Positions 25,275-34,808 are shown, counted from the stretch's first letter. The stretch is 64,000 bases of DNA from Propionimicrobium sp. PCR01-08-3 (GCF_030286045.1 NZ_CP127390.1:3117482-3181481), one strand, 5' to 3'. Notes: generated from the sequence alone by a model not told the origin. Made by a program: numbers and translations.

Positions 25275-27974
25275 ATGACAAACGACATCGATGCGCTGGT
25301 TTCAAAGGCGCAGAGTGCGCTAGCAGAATACGCATCATTCACCCAAGAGCAGATCGATCATATCGTCCGCAAGGCGTCGGTTGCGGCGCTCCACAATCAC
25401 GGCCCGCTGGCTGTGCTGGCGGTGCAGGAGACCGGTCGCGGCATCTTCGAGGACAAGGCCGTCAAGAACATCTTCGCTTGCGAGCATGTGACGAACTCGA
25501 TCATCAACCAGAAGACCGTCGGGGTCATCTCCCACGACGAGATCAGCGGCATCACCGAGATCGCGGAACCGATCGGTGTGATCTGTGCGCTGACCCCCGT
25601 CACCAATCCCACGTCGACGACCATCTTCAAGGCGCTGATCGCCCTGAAGACCCGTAATCCGGTCATCTTCGGATTCCATCCTGCGGCGCAGAAATGCTCG
25701 GCCGAAGCCGCTCGGATCGTCCGGGACACGGCCATCGAGGCCGGCGCTCCGGAAGGCTGCGTCCAGTGGATCGAGGAGCCGTCGATGGAGGCGTCCGGGG
25801 AGCTCATGAACCATCCCGGGGTCGCTCTCATCCTGGCGACCGGCGGCAACGCCATGGTGCGGGCCGCCTACTCATGTGGCAAGCCGGCACTTGGTGTGGG
25901 TGCCGGCAACGTCCCGGCGTTCGTCGAACGCACCGCCGACGTCGAACGTGCGGTCAACGACATCGTGTTGTCGAAGGCGTTCGACATGGGCATGGTCTGT
26001 GCATCCGAGCAGGCTGTGATCTTGGACGAGCCGATCGCCGAGCAGGCGTTGGCCGAGTTCGCCAGGCTGCACGCCTATCGGGTGAATGCGGCTGAGAAGC
26101 GCATGCTCGAGCAGTTCATCTTCGGAGTGGCCGCGGGGAGCGATGACTGCGATCAGGCGAAGCTCAATGCGACGATAGTGGGCCAGTCTCCGGTTTGGAT
26201 AGCCAAGCAAGCAGGGTTCCGGGTGCCCGAGGACACCTCGATCATCCTCGCCGAGGTCAGCGGCGTCGGCCCGCAGGAGCCACTGACCCGCGAGAAGCTC
26301 TCCCCGGTGCTCGCGGTACTGCGCGCGAGCAGCGTGCAGCACGGCATCGAACTATCGGCGGCCATGGTCGCTTTCGACGGTCTGGGTCATTCTGCCGTCG
26401 TCCATTCGAGCGATCGGGAGACGATCACCGCGTTCGCCAAGGCCGTCAAAGCGATCCGAATCATCGAGAACTCCCCGTCGTCCCATGGCGGTATCGGTGA
26501 CATGTACAACGCCTTCATGCCCTCGTTGACGCTGGGCTGCGGCTCCTACGGACGCAATTCGGTCTCCAACAATGTATCGGCGGTGAACCTGTTGAACATC
26601 AAACGAGTGGGACGGCGAAACAACAACTTGCAGTGGTTCAAGGTACCGGCCAGAACCTACTTCGAGCCGAATGCGATCCGCTATCTCGCCGAGATGCGCG
26701 GTGTCGAGCGCGTTACGATCGTCACCGACAAGACGATGACCGATCTCGGCTATGTCGATGCGATCACCGGCATACTGAACCGCCGTGAGAATCACGTCCA
26801 CGTACAGTTGCTGAACCAAGTGCGCGCCGAACCGAAGGTATCCGAGGTGGAGGCGGGGGCGACAGAGATCCGTGCCTTTGGCCCGGACACGATCATCGCC
26901 TTGGGCGGCGGTTCACCGATGGACGCGGCCAAGGTCATGTGGCTGCTCTACGAGCACCCCGAGACCCAGTTCTCCGATATGCGCGAGAAGTTCTTCGACA
27001 TCCGCAAGCGGGCGTTCAGGTTCCCCGAACTTGGCAAGAAGGCGAAGCTGGTCTGCATCCCGACGACTTCGGGCACCGGCTCGGAGATGACCCCCTTCGC
27101 GGTCATCACCGATGACCAGACTGGCATGAAGTACCCGCTTGCCGACTACGCGCTGACGCCGGCTGTGGCAATCATCGATCCCGTGCTGACCAAACAACTA
27201 CCGGGATTCCTGGTGGCCGATGCCGGTTTCGATGCCCTCAGCCACGCTACCGAGGCCTATGTCTCGGTCTACGCGAATGACTATACCGATGGACTCTGCC
27301 TGCACGCGATCAAGCTGATCTTCGAGAATATCGAGCGCAGCACCAAGGCCCCACCGAACAGCACTGATTCAGCCGATATCAAGGCTCGCGAGAAGATGCA
27401 CAATGCTGCATCAATCGCCGGCATGGCCTTCGGCAACGCTTTCTTGGGCATCGTGCACGCGATGTCGCACCCGACCGGAGGTAGATATCATCTCGTTCAC
27501 GGCCGCACCAATGCCGTATACATGCCCGAAGTGATCCGTTACAACGGCAGGGTACCCACGAAGCTCAACAGCTGGCCGAAGTACGAGCGATATATCGTCC
27601 CCGAGCGGTTCCAGGAGATCGCGGTCCATCTGGGTCTGCCGGCCTCGACTCCCGCCGAGGGCGTCGAAAGCTACGCGCGGGCGGTGGAGGACTTGCGCGA
27701 CCGCGTCGGCATTGAACGCTCTTTCCGTGATCAGGGCGTTGACGAGGAGACGTTCATCAACGGACTCGACGATCTCGCGATGGCGGCCTATGAAGACCAG
27801 TGTGCTCCGGCGAACCCGCGGATGCCGATGCTGGAGGATATGAAGATCTTGATGGAAGCGGCCTACTACGGGATCTCGTTTGAGGAAGTGGTGGCCCGGC
27901 ATCGGGCCGAAACCGAGCGCCTCAGCGAGCAGATCGACGAGGTCATCGAAGCAGCCGGGAAGGTCAGTGAGTGA
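25275..27974 (+). CDS. adhE: bifunctional acetaldehyde-CoA/alcohol dehydrogenase
   Basis: 899 residues with GGGAGGAG ahead of the ATG. The N-terminal aldehyde dehydrogenase domain (1-440) has the catalytic C242 in MGMVCASEQ and the CoA/NAD region LGVGAGNVP. The linker is GCGSYGRNSVSNNVSAVNLLNIKRV. The C-terminal iron-dependent alcohol dehydrogenase (about 455-890) carries ALGGGSPMDAAKVMW, TTSGTGSEMTPFAVI and the metal ligands in DAGFDALSHATEAY and GIVHAMSHPTGGRYHLVHG. It reduces acetyl-CoA to ethanol with two NADH and is oxygen-sensitive, pointing to anaerobic growth. As last gene of the island it can reoxidise NADH made by Ord and Ald. Confidence 0.97.
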   Translation: MTNDIDALVSKAQSALAEYASFTQEQIDHIVRKASVAALHNHGPLAVLAVQETGRGIFEDKAVKNIFACEHVTNSIINQKTVGVISHDEISGITEIAEPIGVICALTPVTNPTSTTIFKALIALKTRNPVIFGFHPAAQKCSAEAARIVRDTAIEAGAPEGCVQWIEEPSMEASGELMNHPGVALILATGGNAMVRAAYSCGKPALGVGAGNVPAFVERTADVERAVNDIVLSKAFDMGMVCASEQAVILDEPIAEQALAEFARLHAYRVNAAEKRMLEQFIFGVAAGSDDCDQAKLNATIVGQSPVWIAKQAGFRVPEDTSIILAEVSGVGPQEPLTREKLSPVLAVLRASSVQHGIELSAAMVAFDGLGHSAVVHSSDRETITAFAKAVKAIRIIENSPSSHGGIGDMYNAFMPSLTLGCGSYGRNSVSNNVSAVNLLNIKRVGRRNNNLQWFKVPARTYFEPNAIRYLAEMRGVERVTIVTDKTMTDLGYVDAITGILNRRENHVHVQLLNQVRAEPKVSEVEAGATEIRAFGPDTIIALGGGSPMDAAKVMWLLYEHPETQFSDMREKFFDIRKRAFRFPELGKKAKLVCIPTTSGTGSEMTPFAVITDDQTGMKYPLADYALTPAVAIIDPVLTKQLPGFLVADAGFDALSHATEAYVSVYANDYTDGLCLHAIKLIFENIERSTKAPPNSTDSADIKAREKMHNAASIAGMAFGNAFLGIVHAMSHPTGGRYHLVHGRTNAVYMPEVIRYNGRVPTKLNSWPKYERYIVPERFQEIAVHLGLPASTPAEGVESYARAVEDLRDRVGIERSFRDQGVDEETFINGLDDLAMAAYEDQCAPANPRMPMLEDMKILMEAAYYGISFEEVVARHRAETERLSEQIDEVIEAAGKVSE

Positions 27975-27977
27975 AAA

Positions 27978-28658
27978 TCAGCGCGAGCCGCGGCGGCTGA
28001 CGAACTGGGCGCGGGTGTAGCGGGCGATCGCGGCGGTGTTCCAGGAATCTGTAGCTGCTCCCACGCCGCCGCCGATCACCGGAATGCGCTTCGCGACCAG
28101 GCCGATGGCCTGCTTGCCGCCGGTCGAAGTGAGCAGCGCGGTCATCACCCGTTGTGAGATCAATTGTTCGAGCCGGTAATCGATGCCGGGCGCGGTGGCC
28201 AGCACCAGCGGGCTGCCGGGCAGGTCGCCGTGAGCCACCAGCTCATCGACGATGCGCTGGCCGAGAAGCGTCGTCACAACGGCATGCCTGACCCGCGAGT
28301 CGTCCAGATCATAGCCGCGAAGGTGAGCGATCGCCGCAACCATGCGGGTCTGCACCAACGCGACACCGGCAAGGTTGGCGGGGGCCCCGATGATCAGGGT
28401 CGCGATGCCGCCGAGGTTGGTCACGAATCCCTGCGCACCCGAAAGGGTCACGTGGCCGGTCGTGACGGACGAGATCGCGGCCTCGACCGATCCCTTGTTC
28501 TGCAGCTGCTTACCGGCTGCGGCCCGAGCGCCGGGGAACCAGTCGGTTCCGTCGATGGCGAAGCCGACGAGCGTGCGGAGCAGGCGAGCCGTGACATCTG
28601 GTGCGTCGATGGGTGCGGCGCCGATGATCGATTTCCCGAATCCGTCATTCTCGGCCAT
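27978..28658 (-). CDS. EcsC-family protein
   Basis: About 226 residues from the ATG at 28658, which has GGGGAG seven bases upstream (an ATG at 28676 is in frame but poorer). It shows the EcsC-like pattern: a hydrophobic glycine-rich segment VTNLGGIATLIIGAPANLAGVALVQTRMVAAIAHLRGYDL and later LLTSTGGKQAIGLVAKRIPVIGGGVGAATDSWNT. EcsC proteins are poorly understood and membrane-associated. Converges on adhE with only three bases between the stop codons. Confidence 0.7.
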   Translation of the reverse strand: MAENDGFGKSIIGAAPIDAPDVTARLLRTLVGFAIDGTDWFPGARAAAGKQLQNKGSVEAAISSVTTGHVTLSGAQGFVTNLGGIATLIIGAPANLAGVALVQTRMVAAIAHLRGYDLDDSRVRHAVVTTLLGQRIVDELVAHGDLPGSPLVLATAPGIDYRLEQLISQRVMTALLTSTGGKQAIGLVAKRIPVIGGGVGAATDSWNTAAIARYTRAQFVSRRGSR

Positions 28659-29113
28659 GATGTGCTCCCCGTTCATGCGCGGTCGTCACCCGCTGTTTCG
28701 TAAAGACCGCGCGGGCCATTGCGTCCACATGGCCTGTTGACTTGTGCCTGCTCGATAGGTGGTTATGGGCCATGCTCCCACTCGTGTCCAACTGCCACCA
28801 CGCTAGTACGTGCTAGCCACGGGCCGAAATGCTGCCTCCCCGATTTCGCCCGGGTTCATCAGATCGGACGAGCAGTCATGCGGGTAGCGTTAATTCTTCG
28901 AGCTATCGCTATCGCGATCGCTGTGCCCAATACTGTGAATAGTGCGCGCACGGGCGTGCTCAACCTCGTCGGGCGACCTATATGGCCGAGTGGAACTGAC
29001 CTGGCCCGATAAGATCACGCTCTCGCATTCCGGCTAGGATGCATCGCAGTCTGATATCGGTGCCTTGGCCCGCCCCTGAAAGGCCACCATGGAACCGAAC
29101 GAAAGGAGCCCGC
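28659..29113. other. divergent gap between the EcsC-like gene and gltA
   Basis: No gene is recognised in this 455-base stretch. It should hold promoters for both neighbours. GAAAGGAGC at 29101-29109 is the gltA ribosome site. Confidence 0.5.
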
Positions 29114-30400
29114 ATGGCTGAATACGCGCGACTCGAAGTCGACGGGCACGTCTATGAGCTACCCATTCTCACCGGAACCGAGGGGGAGCGGGCCGTCGAC
29201 ATCAGCAAGCTTCGCACCCAAAGCGGCTTGATCACCCTCGATGACGGCTACGGAAATACCGGTTCGTGTTCGTCCGAAGTTACCTTCATCGACGGCGATG
29301 AGGGAATTTTGCGCTATCGCGGATATCCCATCGAAACCCTCGCTGAACATTCGAGTTTTGTCGAGACAGCTTATTTGTTGATCTTCGGGCACCTGCCCAC
29401 CCAGGCCGAACGCGAGCATTTCAGCGATTTACTCACCGAATACTCGGCGCTGCACGAATCGATGATGAAGCACTTTGATGCTTTCCCTACCAATTCGCAT
29501 CCGATGGCCATCATGTCGGCGATGATCAACTCGTTGTCGACCCATGAGCGTCCGAAGATCGAGCCGGGAGACGATGCGGCGCTGGAGATCTACGCGGCCA
29601 AGCTGATCAGCAAGATCCGGACGATTGCGGCTGCTTCATACAAGTCGAGCATCGGCCAGCCGATCATCTACCCACGTCCCGACCTGCGCTACGTCGACAA
29701 TTTCTTACACATGATGTTCTCGCTTCCCTACAAGGAATACGAAGCATCCCCAGAAGTCAGCCATGCATTGAACATGTTCTTGGTGCTGCATGCCGATCAT
29801 GAGCAGAACTGTTCGACATCCACCGTGCGGATGGTCGCCTCGGGCGAAGCGAACCTCTACGCGGCATGCTCGGCCGGTGTGGTGGCCTTGTGGGGCCCCA
29901 AGCACGGTGGCGCGAACACCGAGGTCGTCACGATGCTGCAGCGGATGCGGCGTGAGGGTATTTCACCCCAGGAATTCTTGAATCAGGTCAAGGACAAGAA
30001 GAATAATCGGCGTCTGATGGGCTTCGGCCACCGGGTTTATCGTAACTTCGACCCACGGTCGAAGATTCTGCGCGGTGCTGCCGATCGTCTGCTGACGGCG
30101 ATGAAGATCGATGATCCTCTGTTGGGTATGGCGCAAGAACTTGCTGATCTCGCGTTGAACGACGACTATTTCGTCGAACGCAAGCTTTACCCGAACGTCG
30201 ATTTCTATTCCGGTGTCATTTTGCGCGCCATCGGTATTCCGCTGAATATGTACACGGTCATGTTCTCGATGGGACGCATGCCCGGCTGGATCGCCAACTG
30301 GAAAGAAATTCACGACAATCCCGGTCAGAAGATCTATCGTCCGCGCCAGCTTTATGTGGGCAGCGAGAAGAGGGAGTGGGTGCCGCGGCACGCACGCTGA
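29114..30400 (+). CDS. gltA: citrate synthase (type II, hexameric-type length)
   Basis: 428 residues from the ATG at 29114. It has the N-terminal beta domain seen in the long GltA form (ARLEVDGHVYELPILTGTEGERAVDISKL), the histidine region LHADHEQNCSTSTVRM, and the second active-site segment MGFGHRVYRNFDPRSK with His and Asp. It condenses acetyl-CoA and oxaloacetate. It is monocistronic or paired with aat, which begins 30 bases later; the two products are unrelated. Confidence 0.96.
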   Translation: MAEYARLEVDGHVYELPILTGTEGERAVDISKLRTQSGLITLDDGYGNTGSCSSEVTFIDGDEGILRYRGYPIETLAEHSSFVETAYLLIFGHLPTQAEREHFSDLLTEYSALHESMMKHFDAFPTNSHPMAIMSAMINSLSTHERPKIEPGDDAALEIYAAKLISKIRTIAAASYKSSIGQPIIYPRPDLRYVDNFLHMMFSLPYKEYEASPEVSHALNMFLVLHADHEQNCSTSTVRMVASGEANLYAACSAGVVALWGPKHGGANTEVVTMLQRMRREGISPQEFLNQVKDKKNNRRLMGFGHRVYRNFDPRSKILRGAADRLLTAMKIDDPLLGMAQELADLALNDDYFVERKLYPNVDFYSGVILRAIGIPLNMYTVMFSMGRMPGWIANWKEIHDNPGQKIYRPRQLYVGSEKREWVPRHAR

Positions 30401-30429
30401 GTGTCAGTGCCGGGTGCCACACTGGAAAC

Positions 30430-31140
30430 ATGTCGATGCAGGCTTTCGGTCCACCAAGTACGTGGCCGAGCCAGGACCTCATCGCGTTCAGCGACGAGTT
30501 CGACCTGCCGATGACACTGGCCGCCTACTGTTCGGGCGCGTTCCCGATGCCGCTACACGACGCGAGTTTCGACGCCCGCATGGGATGGTGGTCGCCCATG
30601 CGGCGAGGCATCATCGAGTTGGACGATCTGAGGGTGACCAAGAGCCTGCTCAAATCGGCACGCCACTACACGACGACCATTGATGCCGCTTTCGATGAGG
30701 TTCTGGAGCGCTGCGCCGAACCGTCGCGTCCGTTCGGCTGGATCGACGACGACATCCGCGAGATCTTCACCCAGGCCCACCACGAAGGCGTCGTCCACTC
30801 TGTGGAGACCTGGGATTCGTCCGGACGCCTGGTCGGCGGTCTGTATGGGGTGAGCTTGTGGGGGCTGTTCGCCGGGGAATCGATGTTCCACGACCCCGAG
30901 CGTGGACGCGATGCCTCGAAGGTGGCTCTGGTGCGGTTGATCAACGAATTGCGCGGCCGGCCCGACGGCACCGCCTTGCTCGATGTGCAGTGGCTGACCG
31001 ATCACCTGGCGAGCCTCGGCGCAAGCGAGATATCGCGCGCCGACTACCTCGAACGCCTGGATGTCGCCCTGCAGGAGCCGCAAACCGTATGGTCTGCCCT
31101 GAGGCTGCCGGGCGACTGGCGAATGCAACGCACGGCATAG
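30430..31140 (+). CDS. aat: leucyl/phenylalanyl-tRNA-protein transferase
   Basis: 236 residues. The family signature is clear: YCSGAFPMP near the N terminus, GWWSPMRRGIIELDDLRVTKSLLKS, PFGWIDDDIREIFTQAHHEGVVHSVETW and the core GGLYGVSLWGLFAGESMFHDPERGRDASKVALVRLI. It adds Leu or Phe from tRNA to N-terminal Lys/Arg of proteins, marking them for ClpS-ClpAP. The ATG at 30430 is preferred over 30376 because the latter lies inside the end of gltA. The common FPW motif appears here as FPM. Confidence 0.92.
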   Translation: MSMQAFGPPSTWPSQDLIAFSDEFDLPMTLAAYCSGAFPMPLHDASFDARMGWWSPMRRGIIELDDLRVTKSLLKSARHYTTTIDAAFDEVLERCAEPSRPFGWIDDDIREIFTQAHHEGVVHSVETWDSSGRLVGGLYGVSLWGLFAGESMFHDPERGRDASKVALVRLINELRGRPDGTALLDVQWLTDHLASLGASEISRADYLERLDVALQEPQTVWSALRLPGDWRMQRTA

Positions 31141-31358
31141 CTCGCCTATTTCCATCCGATCCGCGGCGGCCCAAGCACGTGGCTTTCGGTCGTCCGCATG
31201 ACGCCTTCCGCGGTATCGGCCCGGACTGATCCAGAATGACGAAGAGCTGGGCTCGCGCGAGAGCGCTAATCTTTTCCTCAGCCAGGGCCGACCCATTGGA
31301 TGGGAGACGCTGGCCACCCGAGTTCACTTGAACGCGGTTGAAGAGTCTGGGAGGCCTG

Positions 31359-32057
31359 ATGAGTCGCGAGAACCTGGTGGACGCGACGGCCTCCGCGCTG
31401 ATCGACCGGGTCTTGGCCGGTGACTTTGCCGATGGTGCACTTCCCAACCAGGAAGCCCTCGCCCGTGAGTGTGGGGTAAGCAGGCTGACCGTCCGTGAGG
31501 CGATGAAGGGCTTGGAGCAACGGGGAGTCATCCGGGTCGCCCATGGTGTGGGAACCTTCGTGGTGCCGGCCGAGCACTGGCGCGACATCGATGCCATCGC
31601 CCGGCTACAGCGCCTCGACCCCAAGGGCACCGGGGTATCGCGCCAGCTCATCGAGGTCCGCCGGATGATCGAGATCGGCGCCGCCGAATTGTGCGCGGCC
31701 CGTTGCCCCGACTCGGTTCTCGAAACGCTGGAATGCTGTGTCCAGAAGATGCGCGCCGCCGCCGAAGACAGCGATGTCGACACGTTCGTGGACGCGGACA
31801 TCGATTTTCATGACACGATCCTGCAAGGAACGGGAAACCCTTTCGTCGCCGCGATCTTCGACCCGATGCGCCCGACCTTGGAGTTCTCCCGGACGCAGAC
31901 CTCGTCGGTCGCCGACATTCGCGAGCATGCGATCGCCGAGCACCAAGGCGTGTTGGACGCGATCGTCGCCCGCGATCCGGAGGCAGCTGGCCGCGCGATG
32001 ACCTCCCACATGGATCAGACCCAGCGCGACCTGGAAACCTACGTGCTGTCGCGCTGA
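31359..32057 (+). CDS. FadR-type GntR transcriptional regulator
   Basis: 232 residues from the ATG at 31359, which has GGGAGG five bases upstream. The N-terminal winged helix (LPNQEALARECGVSRLTVREAMKGLEQRGVIRVAHGVGTFVV) is followed by an FCD ligand domain with likely metal ligands in DIDFHDTIL, EHQGVLDAI and SHMDQT. Such proteins sense sugar acids or other carboxylates. It sits directly ahead of the tetronate genes, and a perfect 16-base palindrome at 32218-32233 lies just upstream of the kinase, so it is the likely local repressor. Confidence 0.88.
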   Translation: MSRENLVDATASALIDRVLAGDFADGALPNQEALARECGVSRLTVREAMKGLEQRGVIRVAHGVGTFVVPAEHWRDIDAIARLQRLDPKGTGVSRQLIEVRRMIEIGAAELCAARCPDSVLETLECCVQKMRAAAEDSDVDTFVDADIDFHDTILQGTGNPFVAAIFDPMRPTLEFSRTQTSSVADIREHAIAEHQGVLDAIVARDPEAAGRAMTSHMDQTQRDLETYVLSR

Positions 32058-32217
32058 GGTTCTGTCTCGGCAAGGTGTGGGAACGCGCCTCAGTGCACTC
32101 TAGATTTCGGACTGGACCGTGGCTCGCCGGCCAATTGCAATCTGGCGCACGCTCAGGCGCGTTGCTGTATCGCGCCGCGCTCTTGTCGCATGACTGCCGC
32201 GTCCCTTATGATCCAGA

Positions 32218-32233
32218 CATCAGATATCTGATG
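32218..32233. promoter_or_regulatory. 16-bp palindrome, probable operator of the tetronate operon
   Basis: CATCAGATATCTGATG is a perfect palindrome 20 bases before the kinase start, next to a FadR-type regulator gene. A dimeric FCD-GntR repressor is the obvious candidate to bind it; this is inference. Confidence 0.6.
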
Positions 32234-32253
32234 ATTAACTCATAGGAGAGTCG

Positions 32254-33687
32254 ATGCCCATCAGTTTCGAACGGTTGCTGGCCGGCCAGCCGCCGACCGC
32301 CCAAACCCCAGCGCAAGAAGTTCGCGACGCGGCAGGCGATGCGTCCCGGGTTTTCGTCGTCCTCGACGATGATCCGACCGGCACACAGTCTGTCGCCGAC
32401 CTGCCGGTGCTCACCGACTGGACTCCCGAGTCCATGGAGTGGGCGCTCACTCAGGATCGTCCGGCCGTTTACGTAATGACGAACTCGCGCAGCCTCGATC
32501 CGGACGACGCCGCCCAGCGCAACCGAGAGGTCGCTGCCGCGGCTTTCGAAGCCTCCGATCGCACCCGAATCCGGGTTGACTTCGTGTCACGCTCGGACTC
32601 CACCTTGCGCGGGCATTTCCCGCTCGAGCCCCAAGTGCTCGCCGGCTGCATCGCCGACCACGACGGCACCCGCGTCGACGGCATCGTGATCGTACCGGCA
32701 TTCGGCGATGCCGGGCGTATCACGGTCGACGGGATTCACTACGCGGGCAGCATGGCCGACGGTTTCACCCCGGTCGGCGAGACCGAGTTCGCCCGCGACG
32801 CCACCTTCGGTTACCGCAGTTCCCGGTTGGCCGACTGGGTCGAAGAGAAGAGCGGCGGCGAGCTGGCTGCGTCATCGGTGATCGAGATTCCGCTGGCCGA
32901 GTTGCGCACCGATCTACCGGCGGTCGTGGACCGGTTGAAGCGGGCCAGTGCCGAACAACCGATCGTCCCCGACATCGTGGACGAGAACGACCTTCGTCGG
33001 TTGTCGCTTGCCTTGCAGGAGGCCGAAGACGCGGGCAAGCGTTTCATCTACCGGGTCGGGCCGCCCTTCGTCCGGGCTCGCATCGGCCAGGATGTCCATC
33101 CGCCCCTCGAACGTGACGATCTGGAGAAGATCCGGCAAGGCGGGCTCGCCGAGGACGCGGTCGGAGGGCTCATCGTCGTCGGCTCGCACGTCCAGCAGAC
33201 CACCAGGCAATTGGACGCGCTGCGTGCCCGGCGTCGGCCGTTCGAGGTGGAGATCGACGTGCCGGTCGTGCTGACGGCCGGCCGCGACGAGCACCTGGAC
33301 GCCATAGTCGAGCAGGTCGTCGCGGGGCTCGCCGAGGGGAATGTCGTCGTCCGGACGTCACGGACGCTTGTCACCGGTCAGGACGCAGCGGATTCGCTGG
33401 CCATTGCCCGAGCGGTCTCGGACGCAGTTGTCGAGATCGTCCAGCGCACGATCGCCGAGTATCCGCCGCGGTTCGTGATCGCCAAGGGTGGCATCACCTC
33501 CAGCGATGTCGCAGCGCGCGGCCTCGGCATGGCCAAGGCATTCGTCCGAGGCCCCATGCTGCCGGGCATCGTGTCGTTGTGGGAGCCGGTCGAGGGCCCC
33601 GCCCGCGGCATCCCCTACATCGTCTTCGCCGGAAACGTCGGCGACGAAGAATCGCTAGCCGAAGTCACCGACAAGCTCTCCCGCTAG
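32254..33687 (+). CDS. otnK: four-carbon acid sugar kinase (3-oxo-tetronate 4-kinase-like)
   Basis: 477 residues with ATAGGAGAG before the ATG. It has the N-terminal DUF1537 domain (VFVVLDDDPTGTQSVADLPVLT, then FVSRSDSTLRGHFPLE) and the C-terminal nucleotide-binding domain (FVIAKGGITSSDVAARGLGMAKAFVRGPMLPGIVSLWE ... YIVFAGNVGDEESL). OtnK/DtnK kinases phosphorylate 3-oxo-tetronates on O4 in D-erythronate or L-threonate catabolism. The dehydrogenase and a GntP-type permease follow, which supports the assignment; the exact tetronate is unknown. Confidence 0.9.
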   Translation: MPISFERLLAGQPPTAQTPAQEVRDAAGDASRVFVVLDDDPTGTQSVADLPVLTDWTPESMEWALTQDRPAVYVMTNSRSLDPDDAAQRNREVAAAAFEASDRTRIRVDFVSRSDSTLRGHFPLEPQVLAGCIADHDGTRVDGIVIVPAFGDAGRITVDGIHYAGSMADGFTPVGETEFARDATFGYRSSRLADWVEEKSGGELAASSVIEIPLAELRTDLPAVVDRLKRASAEQPIVPDIVDENDLRRLSLALQEAEDAGKRFIYRVGPPFVRARIGQDVHPPLERDDLEKIRQGGLAEDAVGGLIVVGSHVQQTTRQLDALRARRRPFEVEIDVPVVLTAGRDEHLDAIVEQVVAGLAEGNVVVRTSRTLVTGQDAADSLAIARAVSDAVVEIVQRTIAEYPPRFVIAKGGITSSDVAARGLGMAKAFVRGPMLPGIVSLWEPVEGPARGIPYIVFAGNVGDEESLAEVTDKLSR

Positions 33688-33751
33688 GCCTTCCGCTTCC
33701 GCGCGCAGCCGGGGGCCCGGCCGGGCAACATCATTCTCGTCGTTGTTTCCT

Positions 33752-33812
33752 GCGCACGAAATCGGAAGCCGCGCCAGGTATATCGGGCGCGCGGGCGGAT
33801 TTCGGGCGCGGC
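33752..33812. repeat. nested palindromic repeat, copy 1
   Basis: Outer arms GCGC-x-CGAAATC and GATTTCG-x-GCGC enclose inner arms CGCGCC and GGCGCG. It is related to the element at 49172-49233, where the central loop is in the opposite orientation. It lies between otnK and the dehydrogenase gene. Confidence 0.65.
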
Positions 33813-33905
33813 AATTCGGCCTGCAGCCATATCCACATCAACAAAACACCTCAATGGTGGACGCCAGATGGCGATCCCATCGCAATCGATCACAGGAGAT
33901 CAACC

Positions 33906-34808
33906 ATGCCAACCGAAAACACACGTACCGTCGCCGTCCTCGGGCTGGGGGCCATGGGCTTGCCGATGGCAACCTGGCTCCGCTCGCAGGGGTACCCGGT
34001 GCGGGCCTTCGATATCGCCGAGGCTCGAATCGAGCTCGCCAGAAAGGCCGGAGTCGCGACCTTCGGGTCCGGTGCCGAGGCCGTTAAGAACGCCGATCTG
34101 GTGCTGGTCGCGGTGCGCAACCAGCCGCAGCTGGAGAACCTGCTCTGGGGCGAGACCGGGGTCGCGGCCGAACTCAATAAGGGCGCGGCGATCGTCGTGA
34201 CCTCGACGGTCGGTATCCAGGCCGTGCAAGCTGTGGCGGCGAAGCTGGCCGCGGACGGCCTCGAACTCATCGACGCCCCGGTTTCCGGCGGCCCGGTCCG
34301 CGCCGGCAAGGGCGATCTGCTGATGACGGTCGGCGCGACCGAGCAGGGCTGGACGCTGGCCGAGCCGGTGATGACGACACTCGCGTCCAACCTGGTGCGC
34401 ATCGGCAACGAACCGGGCGACGGCCAGAAGATGAAGACGGTCAACCAGCTGCTCTGCGGCGTCCATATCGCGGTCGCCGGTGAGGCGCTGGCGCTCGCCG
34501 GAAAACTCGGCCTCGACAAGGCGAAAGCCCTTGATGCGCTGATGTCGGGGGCGGCGGCCTCGTTCATGCTGGGCGACCGCGGGCAGCGGATGCTGCAGGC
34601 GTACGACGAAGATGGCGCCGAGGTCAAGAGCCGGCTCGACATCTTCGTGAAGGACATGGGTATCGTCGCCGACGCCTGCCGTTCGGCGCATCTGGCTGCA
34701 CCGGTCGCGGCGGCCGCCGGGCAGCTTTACCTGTTGGGTGAGGCCCAGGGCAAGGCAGCCCAGGACGACTCGTCGGTGATCACCGTGGTTGCTCCCGAGG
34801 AGGCATGA
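33906..34808 (+). CDS. ltnD: NAD-dependent L-threonate/tetronate dehydrogenase (3-hydroxyisobutyrate dehydrogenase family)
   Basis: 300 residues from the ATG at 33906 (ACAGGAGATC ahead); homology does not extend upstream. The Rossmann motif VAVLGLGAMGLPMATWL, the substrate motif DAPVSGGPVRAGKGDLLMTVG and the catalytic lysine segment GDGQKMKTVNQLLCG are those of beta-hydroxyacid dehydrogenases; LtnD oxidises L-threonate at C2. It would feed the kinase encoded just upstream. The family also holds tartronate semialdehyde reductases, so substrate is assigned mainly by neighbourhood. Confidence 0.85.
   Translation: MPTENTRTVAVLGLGAMGLPMATWLRSQGYPVRAFDIAEARIELARKAGVATFGSGAEAVKNADLVLVAVRNQPQLENLLWGETGVAAELNKGAAIVVTSTVGIQAVQAVAAKLAADGLELIDAPVSGGPVRAGKGDLLMTVGATEQGWTLAEPVMTTLASNLVRIGNEPGDGQKMKTVNQLLCGVHIAVAGEALALAGKLGLDKAKALDALMSGAAASFMLGDRGQRMLQAYDEDGAEVKSRLDIFVKDMGIVADACRSAHLAAPVAAAAGQLYLLGEAQGKAAQDDSSVITVVAPEEA

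Noticed and set aside
28801-28816. GCTAGTACGTGCTAGC near-palindrome before gltA
   Set aside because: Two central mismatches and no supporting context.
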